Below are positions 7,134 to 11,778 of a stretch of DNA of 11,778 nt, piece after piece; the first letter of the stretch is position 1; each line of letters begins with the position of its first letter. The position numbers and the translations under genes are program-made. The stretch is from Planctomycetota bacterium (GTDB lineage Bacteria > Planctomycetota > Phycisphaerae > WQYP01). Below the pieces are notes generated by a model. The model was given only the letters and a program-made list of their open reading frames with translations. It was not told where the DNA came from and searched no databases. The stretch covers positions 1-11,778 of the forward strand of contig JAJZCU010000026.1 of the NCBI GenBank assembly GCA_021828935.1, in the 5' to 3' direction.

Positions 7134-8537
7134 TCAATGCGCTGCGACTTGCGCATGATGCAGCTCCAGCGCCGGGCCGCGCGAAACACCCAGGCGACAA
7201 TGCACCAACCGCACCCCTTTGGCGTCTACGATGATCATCCCCTGTTTCGCTATAATGTGAACATTTTGCATCGTCAAAGTCTTCACCGGCATTTCAGGCA
7301 GGCCAAGAATGCTTCCGGCGTGGCGCGCGTCCACTGCGGTGACATTGCGAATCAAAATGTTCCGCCAAATGGGGGTCAGGCGCGTCACCGGCGCCCGCGC
7401 TTCATCCTGCGGGCGCCGCGGCTTCTTGGGATAATAACTGTCAATCTTAATCGGCCAAACCACATGCTTCATGCGCAAATTTTCATAGGTTAAATCTTCC
7501 ACCAGCCCGCCATAGCCACGACCGGCCTTCATGCGGATGCCGGCGTGCGTGCCGTTGAACGTGCAGTCGCGCACGATCAAATCTCGCAAACAGCCGGCGG
7601 TCTGCCCGCCGATGGACATGCCGTGGCCATGCAGGAACGTGCAGTGTTCTATCAGAAAATCATGGCACGACGGATGACGCGGCGTCCCGATGCTGGGCTT
7701 GATGGCAATGCAGTCATCCCCCTCGTTAAATACGCAATTTTTAATAAGGTAATGCCAGCCGGAAGGGTCCAGGCCGTCGGTGTTAGCGGCGTTGGCCGGC
7801 GCGGTGATGTGCACGCCTTCAATGGTTACTTCGCGGCACGCGTTGGGCACAAGATGAAAGCACGGCGAGTTGCGCAGCGACAGATTTTTTACCAGCACCC
7901 GCGTGCAGCGGTTCAGAACCACCATGAACGGCCGATGCGGCAGATTGGGCATTTTGCCGTCAGTTTTATGATAAACGCGCCACCAATGCGCGCCGTTGCC
8001 GTCGATGGCGCCGTGGCCGGTCAGCGCAATATCATGACAATGATTCGCCGCGATGCAATTGTTGTAACCACTGTGCAGGAGCACTTTAACGCCCGGCTGT
8101 GGCCAATAGGTCTTAAACGTGCCAACCATCTTCAGCACGCCGCCGCGTTTTATGTGAAGATTCAGGCGGCTGCCCAAAACCAGCGGACCGGTCATAAACG
8201 TGCCGCGCGGAACAACCACCGTTCCGCCGCCGGAATGCACGCAGGCGTTGATGGCTTTTTGGATGGCCACTGTATTTACCGTTGTGCCATTGCCGCGAGC
8301 CCCGTATTTCTTGATGTTAAAGTGTCGGTTCGGAATTCGGGGCAGAACCACCGCGGGCTGCGTGGCGGGGGCGCCAATCGCCGCTGTGGCCTGCTTTGCG
8401 GTGCATGCAAACGCCGCCCACATGGCCAGGGCAAACAGCGCCGCAACATATGGCCCGCGCGTTTTCGGCGGCGTGGCGTGGAACCGCGGCAGTCGACGGC
8501 GATGAACAGTTTTTATCATGGCAGGATTTGAGACCAT
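7134..8537 (-). CDS. Secreted glycoside hydrolase family 28 (polygalacturonase-type)
   Basis: This protein of about 467 residues probably hydrolyses galacturonate linkages in pectin or rhamnogalacturonan outside the cytoplasm. A long basic N-terminus leads to a hydrophobic segment at about 30-45, with a likely signal peptidase site near A-T-A at 50-52. The mature part begins with the usual F-N-I-K-K-Y-G-A-R-G-N-G region at 73-84, then a parallel beta-helix. GH28 active-site marks are all present: N-T-D-G at 252-255, G-D-D at 273-275, G-H-G at 304-306, and R-M-K at 335-337. The three catalytic Asp would be 254, 274 and 275. I chose the ATG at 8537, preceded by AAGGA about ten bases away. A TTG at 8555 with AGGTGA just before it would add six residues, and an ATG at 8519 would remove six. 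Endo or exo action, and polygalacturonan or rhamnogalacturonan preference, cannot be read from the sequence. It converges with the kinase gene. Confidence 0.9.
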   Translation of the reverse strand: MVSNPAMIKTVHRRRLPRFHATPPKTRGPYVAALFALAMWAAFACTAKQATAAIGAPATQPAVVLPRIPNRHFNIKKYGARGNGTTVNTVAIQKAINACVHSGGGTVVVPRGTFMTGPLVLGSRLNLHIKRGGVLKMVGTFKTYWPQPGVKVLLHSGYNNCIAANHCHDIALTGHGAIDGNGAHWWRVYHKTDGKMPNLPHRPFMVVLNRCTRVLVKNLSLRNSPCFHLVPNACREVTIEGVHITAPANAANTDGLDPSGWHYLIKNCVFNEGDDCIAIKPSIGTPRHPSCHDFLIEHCTFLHGHGMSIGGQTAGCLRDLIVRDCTFNGTHAGIRMKAGRGYGGLVEDLTYENLRMKHVVWPIKIDSYYPKKPRRPQDEARAPVTRLTPIWRNILIRNVTAVDARHAGSILGLPEMPVKTLTMQNVHIIAKQGMIIVDAKGVRLVHCRLGVSRGPALELHHAQVAAH

Positions 8538-8588
8538 TTTTAACAGTTCCTTCAAGAGTCACCTGTTTTGCGCGCCGGGCCTGCGCCG

Positions 8589-8610
8589 CTTCGGGGGGCT
8601 TTTGCCGAAG
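8589..8610. repeat. Inverted repeat in the GH28/isomerase divergent region
   Basis: CTTCGG and CCGAAG form perfect six-base arms around a ten-base loop in the 197-base gap (8538-8734) between the divergent genes. It could be a regulator site or a hairpin in the GH28 leader. A second small hairpin, GCCCG-CTT-CGGGC, lies at 8660-8672. I looked for promoters here: TATAGT on the minus strand (8640-8635) is a possible -10, but no matching -35 lies at the right distance, and nothing convincing is seen on the plus strand. Confidence 0.25.
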
Positions 8611-8723
8611 ATGCCAACCGCTGGACCTTGATGTACTATACGCTTGGGCGCGCTAATCAGCCCGCTTCGGGCCCGGCCGCCAACGCAGGTGTGCCGGCCC
8701 CCAGCCTTGCCCTTCATTCTCGC

Positions 8724-8728
8724 AGGAG
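8724..8728 (+). promoter_or_regulatory. Ribosome binding site of the uronate-isomerase-like gene
   Basis: AGGAG lies six bases before the ATG at 8735, an ideal spacing that fixes this start. Confidence 0.8.
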
Positions 8729-8734
8729 TACGTC

Positions 8735-10066
8735 ATGCCGCAAGACCCATTATCGCCGCTGTCTTCCGCCGAAATACCAGCCGCTGTCAACGCGGCGTTT
8801 GTGCATCAACCGGTGTGGGACATGCATACGCATCTGTATCCGCCGACCTTCGGCACGCCCGTCACCAATGCCACCGGCCAGATGGATCCCAACGGCCATA
8901 TGCTCTGGGGGGTTGATGAACTGGTGACGTACCATTATCTGGTGGCCGAAGTGTACCGCGTGCAGCCGGCGTCGTCGTTTCCCTACGAGCAATTCTGGCA
9001 GTTGACCCGGGCCCAACAGGCGGACCATATTTGGAAATATCTGTTCGTGGAACGCACGCCCATCAGCGAGGCCTGTCGCGGCATTCTCACCACGCTGCAA
9101 AAACTTGGCCTGGACCCCAACGAAAAGACGCTGGCGCCATACCGCAAATTTTTTTCGCAACAAAAACCGGACGCCTACATTGACCGCGTCATGCAGATTG
9201 CCAACGTGAAAACCATCACCATGACCAATCCGGTATTTGATGACAATGAACGGCAGCGCTGGCTTGGCGCGCCGGATATTGGTAATGATCCGCGGTTTCG
9301 CGCCGTGCTGCGAATTGATCCGCTGCTGCGCGATTATCCCGCCGCCGCCGGCAAAATTTCGACATGGGACTACCCCGCCGCCGCGAAGCCCGACGCCGAA
9401 AGTATGCGGCAAATCCGCCGATTTTTAGGCGACTGGCTGGATCGGCAAAAAGCAATTTATGTGGCCGTAAGCCTGCCGCCGGAGTTTCGGTATCCCGCCT
9501 TGCCCGGCGATGCGCTGGGATTGGCTGGCCAGGCAGTGCTGGAACAGGCGGTGCTGCCCGTGTGTGCCGAACGGAAACTGCCGTTCGCAATGATGATCGG
9601 CTCGCGCCTGCGCGTACAGCCGGGGCTGCGTGACGCGGGAGATATGGTAGGACAAGCGGATATTGCTTCGGTGGTGAATTTGTGCCGGGATTTTCCGAAG
9701 AATAAATTTTTGGTCAGCATGTTGCCGCGGGAAAATCAGCACGAACTGGCGGTGGCGGCCCGCAAATTTTCCAACCTGATGATCTTCGGCTGCTGGTGGT
9801 TTTTGAACAACCCCAGCCTGGTGGATGAAATCACGCGGATGCGGGTGGAATTGTTGGGGACCAGCTTTGTGCCGCAGCATTCAGACGCCCGCATTCTGGA
9901 CCAACTTGTTTATAAATGGGACCACAGCCGCCGATGGATCGCCGACGTATTCGCCGAAAAATATCAAGATTTGGCGGCCACTGGTCGGCACGTCACGCAG
10001 GAAAACATCCAGCGCGACGCCCGCCTGCTGCTGCATGACAACTTCGCGGAATACGTCACGCGGTGA
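8735..10066 (+). CDS. Uronate isomerase-like protein (UxaC / amidohydrolase superfamily)
   Basis: This 443-residue cytoplasmic protein has no signal peptide. The N-terminal W-D-M-H-T-H-L (H31, H33) is the metal-binding H-x-H of amidohydrolases. T-N-P-V-F-D-D from 164 and V-L-R-I-D-P from 191 lie where UxaC proteins carry T-D-D-P and F-R-P-D. The C-terminal part, with D384 and R386 and the long helical end to E-Y-V, resembles the UxaC D-S-R region. UxaC converts glucuronate and galacturonate to fructuronate and tagaturonate. The similarity is distant: length is slightly below classical UxaC (about 470), and the segment L-P-F-A-M-M-I-G has Met287 where UxaC has the His of its H-I-G motif. It is closer in size to the Bh0493-type uronate isomerase. 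The GH28 neighbour supports a uronate substrate. A hydrolase or lactonase acting on a related sugar acid is possible. Superfamily is fairly sure, reaction less so. Confidence 0.7.
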   Translation: MPQDPLSPLSSAEIPAAVNAAFVHQPVWDMHTHLYPPTFGTPVTNATGQMDPNGHMLWGVDELVTYHYLVAEVYRVQPASSFPYEQFWQLTRAQQADHIWKYLFVERTPISEACRGILTTLQKLGLDPNEKTLAPYRKFFSQQKPDAYIDRVMQIANVKTITMTNPVFDDNERQRWLGAPDIGNDPRFRAVLRIDPLLRDYPAAAGKISTWDYPAAAKPDAESMRQIRRFLGDWLDRQKAIYVAVSLPPEFRYPALPGDALGLAGQAVLEQAVLPVCAERKLPFAMMIGSRLRVQPGLRDAGDMVGQADIASVVNLCRDFPKNKFLVSMLPRENQHELAVAARKFSNLMIFGCWWFLNNPSLVDEITRMRVELLGTSFVPQHSDARILDQLVYKWDHSRRWIADVFAEKYQDLAATGRHVTQENIQRDARLLLHDNFAEYVTR

Positions 10067-10096
10067 AGGCGAAGGGGGGTCGCCATGTTGGGGGGT

Positions 10097-10168
10097 GGCC
10101 ATCCTGGCCGCTAATAAGAAAGAGCGAAAGCGCGGCCTGCATTCCACACTGCTTGGCTTCCCGGCCAA
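10097..10168. other. Gap with small hairpins, no clear terminator
   Basis: The 10067-10195 stretch after the isomerase-like gene holds no gene that I can support. It contains GGCCA-TCC-TGGCC at 10097-10109 and TTGGC-TTCCCG-GCCAA at 10153-10168. It also has GGCCGC (10106-10111) that could pair with GCGGCC (10132-10137). None is followed by a run of T on either strand, so an intrinsic terminator is not supported. One of these may still be a transcript-end structure. Confidence 0.25.
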
Positions 10169-10195
10169 CGGGTAAATTGCATCGTTCATTGCGTG

Positions 10196-10223
10196 TTGAC
10201 GCCGACATAACATCTGTTATATT
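10196..10223 (+). promoter_or_regulatory. Sigma70-like promoter of the HTH-helicase gene
   Basis: TTGACG at 10196-10201 and TATATT at 10218-10223 each match the consensus at five of six positions, with a 16-base spacer in an AT-rich pocket of otherwise GC-rich DNA. The predicted transcription start is near 10230, about 52 bases before the helicase ATG. It is the best promoter match in the window. Confidence 0.65.
10207..10220. promoter_or_regulatory. Palindrome inside the helicase promoter, candidate XRE operator
   Basis: ATAACA-TC-TGTTAT is a perfect inverted repeat with six-base arms and a two-base centre. It occupies the spacer and the first bases of the -10 element, so a bound protein would block RNA polymerase. 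XRE/Cro-type repressors bind short palindromes of this size, and the gene it controls encodes an N-terminal XRE-type HTH. Self-repression is therefore a simple inference, not shown. Confidence 0.5.
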
Positions 10224-10270
10224 TGGCTTATGGATGATCCAAAAATGATCAGTCTTGGGCAACGTGACTT

Positions 10271-10275
10271 GAGGG
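10271..10275 (+). promoter_or_regulatory. Ribosome binding site of the HTH-helicase gene
   Basis: GAGGG lies six bases before the ATG at 10282 and supports that start. An in-frame HTH begins within 15 residues of this ATG, which agrees. Confidence 0.65.
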
Positions 10276-10281
10276 AACGGT

Positions 10282-11778
10282 ATGGCTGACGGCAACCTTC
10301 CAAACGATTATCCGGTGCGCATCAAGCAGTTTCGGGCCCGGCTGGGCCTGACGCAAGTCGAATTGGCCGCCCGTCTGGGCGTCTCATTTGCCACCGTGAA
10401 TCGGTGGGAGAACGGGCAAACCTCGCCATCGCCCCTGGCGTGGTCGCAGTTGCAACGGATGGACGGAAGCGATGCGACGGTCGCGGCCGCCGCAGCGAAT
10501 CCCGGGCCCAAGCCCACCATTGATTTCACCGCTTCGCCCGACGTGGTGCGCGCGCTGGCCGAAGGCGAACGGCTGTCGTTTGGGCACATGTTTAATCCCG
10601 CGTTCGCCACGGAGATATCGCAGATCGATCCGCTGCCGCACCAGCGCCTGGCCGTCTACGACCACATGCTCAAGCAGGCCCCGCTGCGGTTCCTTCTGGC
10701 TGATGATGCAGGCGCCGGCAAAACCATCATGTCCGGCCTTTACATCCGCGAAATGAAGGCCCGGCGGCTGCTCAAGCGCGTGCTGATCATCCCGCCCGCG
10801 GGCTTGGTGGGCAACTGGCAACGCGAATTGGCGACCCTCTTTGGCCTTCAGTTTGGCATCATCAGTGGTGCAAACGCAAAGACCTCCAATCCGTTCATCG
10901 GCCCCGGCAGCGATTGCGTGATCGTCAGCGTCGACACGCTCTCCGGGTCGAAGATGTTTGCCCGCCTCAAGGAAGCGGCGGTCGTGCCCTACGACCTGGT
11001 GATCTTCGATGAAGCCCACAAGCTCTCAGCCAACCGGGACCGCGACCTGCACGTCAACAAGACGGAACGCTACAAACTGGCCGAAGCCGTTGCCGGCGTC
11101 AGCGGCACTGAGAAGGATTGGACGTTGCCGTGGGCGGCGCATCACCTGCTGCTGCTCACAGCCACGCCGCACCAAGGCAAGGACTACCCCTATTACGCCC
11201 TGTGGCGGTTGCTGGAACCCGAGGTGCTTTCCACCCCCGACGCCTTCGGGGAATACCCACCCGAACGCCGCGCCTTGCATTTCATCCGCCGCACCAAGGA
11301 GGAGATGGTCTTCCTCAATGGCAAGCCGCTGTATCCCAAGCGCATGTCTGACACCCTGGGCTACGACCTCACCCAAGGCCCGGCAAGCGAACAGACGCTT
11401 TATGAAGAAACCACCGAGTACATGCGCCATGTCTACAACCGCGCCAAGATACTCAACCGCGCGGCGGCGCGGCTGGCCATGAGCGTGTTGCAGCGCCGGC
11501 TGGCCAGTTCGACATTTGCCTTGCTGCGGTCGTTCGAGCGCCGCATAGAGAAGCTTGATGATCTAATTAACCAGGTCCAGGAAGGCCGGTTGACGATGGA
11601 GCAGCTCCTCACGCTTCAGCGTCATCTGGCCGAGGAAGATGATGTTCTGGACAGCAAAACGGCCGATGACGAAACCGCGGAGAATGGCCGGGAAGAAAAT
11701 GAAACGTCTGAAGATAACCTGCTTGCGGGCGTAATCGCCGCCTCGCTGGGCGACCTCATCGCCGAGCGGGAGCAGGTC
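10282..11778 (+). CDS. XRE-HTH fused to SNF2-like helicase (DrmD/BrxHII type), partial
   Basis: The frame is open from the ATG to the last base (499 codons, no stop), so the C-terminus is missing. Residues about 13-55 form an XRE/HTH_3 DNA-binding domain (L-G-L-T-Q-V-E-L-A-A, then S-F-A-T-V-N-R-W-E-N-G). After a linker, a helicase ATPase domain follows: L-P-H-Q at 118-121, Walker A D-D-A-G-A-G-K-T at 141-148, D-E-A-H at 243-246, and T-A-T-P-H at 293-297. The G-K-D-Y-P-Y-Y-A-L-W-R-L-L-E-P block at 299-313 is, as I recall, typical of SNF2-like helicases of phage-defence loci: DrmD of DISARM and BrxHII of BREX. Residues about 405-450 are helical, and 451-478 form a strongly acidic linker, probably before the second RecA-like domain, which lies beyond the window. 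The enzyme should be an ATP-driven DNA translocase. Which system it belongs to cannot be told without the downstream genes. A housekeeping RapA-like role is less likely. Confidence 0.85.
   Translation, partial: MADGNLPNDYPVRIKQFRARLGLTQVELAARLGVSFATVNRWENGQTSPSPLAWSQLQRMDGSDATVAAAAANPGPKPTIDFTASPDVVRALAEGERLSFGHMFNPAFATEISQIDPLPHQRLAVYDHMLKQAPLRFLLADDAGAGKTIMSGLYIREMKARRLLKRVLIIPPAGLVGNWQRELATLFGLQFGIISGANAKTSNPFIGPGSDCVIVSVDTLSGSKMFARLKEAAVVPYDLVIFDEAHKLSANRDRDLHVNKTERYKLAEAVAGVSGTEKDWTLPWAAHHLLLLTATPHQGKDYPYYALWRLLEPEVLSTPDAFGEYPPERRALHFIRRTKEEMVFLNGKPLYPKRMSDTLGYDLTQGPASEQTLYEETTEYMRHVYNRAKILNRAAARLAMSVLQRRLASSTFALLRSFERRIEKLDDLINQVQEGRLTMEQLLTLQRHLAEEDDVLDSKTADDETAENGREENETSEDNLLAGVIAASLGDLIAEREQV

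Noticed and set aside
6647..7189. Minus-strand open frame of 180 codons opposite the kinase C-terminus
   Set aside because: It is antisense to the C-terminal receiver, whose acceptor Asp and T-K-P motif are intact, and it shows no domain of its own.
7545..8531. Plus-strand open frame of 328 codons opposite the GH28 gene
   Set aside because: It lies wholly antisense to a gene with complete GH28 motifs and a signal peptide. Its translation has no recognisable domain. Long antisense frames are common in GC-rich genes.
10384..11019. Minus-strand open frame of 211 codons at the right end
   Set aside because: It is antisense to the helicase frame, which carries HTH, Walker A and DEAH motifs. The helicase has no stop in the window and is the real gene.
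1..11778. CRISPR arrays, tRNA or rRNA genes, insertion sequences
   Set aside because: I saw no regularly spaced direct repeats, no tRNA-like cloverleaf with a CCA end, no conserved rRNA stretch, and no transposase motif or terminal inverted repeats.

Overview
The window is GC-rich bacterial DNA with densely packed genes. Recognisable genes are a sugar-importing ABC transporter, a soluble hybrid sensor kinase, a secreted family 28 glycoside hydrolase (polygalacturonase type), a uronate-isomerase-like protein, and the first part of a large helicase with a DNA-binding domain at its N-terminus. Pectin-type glycan use together with the long signal-peptide region would fit a member of the Planctomycetota or Verrucomicrobiota. 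That is a guess from style and gene content, because no rRNA or other marker gene is present.

Layout. Bases 1-108 may be the tail of an upstream plus-strand gene that I cannot identify. Bases 4899 down to 186 (minus strand) hold four genes read as one operon: a double-cassette ATPase, permease 1, permease 2 and a lipoprotein substrate-binding protein. The first two junctions are ATGA stop/start overlaps. At the third, the ribosome binding site of the binding-protein gene overlaps the permease stop codon. Gene order matches lsrACDB, but the binding protein reads more like RhaS (rhamnose) than LsrB (autoinducer-2). A plausible sigma70-like promoter for the operon lies at 4984-5012. On the plus strand, 5165-7111 encodes a REC-PAS-HisKA-HATPase-REC kinase, divergent from the transporter. 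It converges with the GH28 gene (8537 to 7134, minus), leaving 22 bases between them. The uronate-isomerase-like gene (8735-10066, plus) is divergent from the GH28 gene.

Right end. After a 215-base gap, a gene begins at 10282 and stays open to the last base (499 codons seen). It encodes an XRE-type helix-turn-helix fused to a SNF2-like helicase of the kind found in DISARM (DrmD) and BREX (BrxHII) defence loci. Just upstream is a good promoter whose spacer and -10 contain a perfect 6+2+6 palindrome, a natural operator candidate for the helicase's own HTH.

How the genes may work together (inference). The GH28 enzyme would cut homogalacturonan or rhamnogalacturonan outside the cytoplasm, the ABC system would import a released sugar such as rhamnose, and the isomerase-like protein would act on a uronate. 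The kinase may regulate part of this. The helicase looks unrelated to catabolism and may mark the edge of a defence or mobile segment continuing beyond the window. I found no CRISPR array, tRNA, rRNA, insertion sequence or convincing intrinsic terminator.
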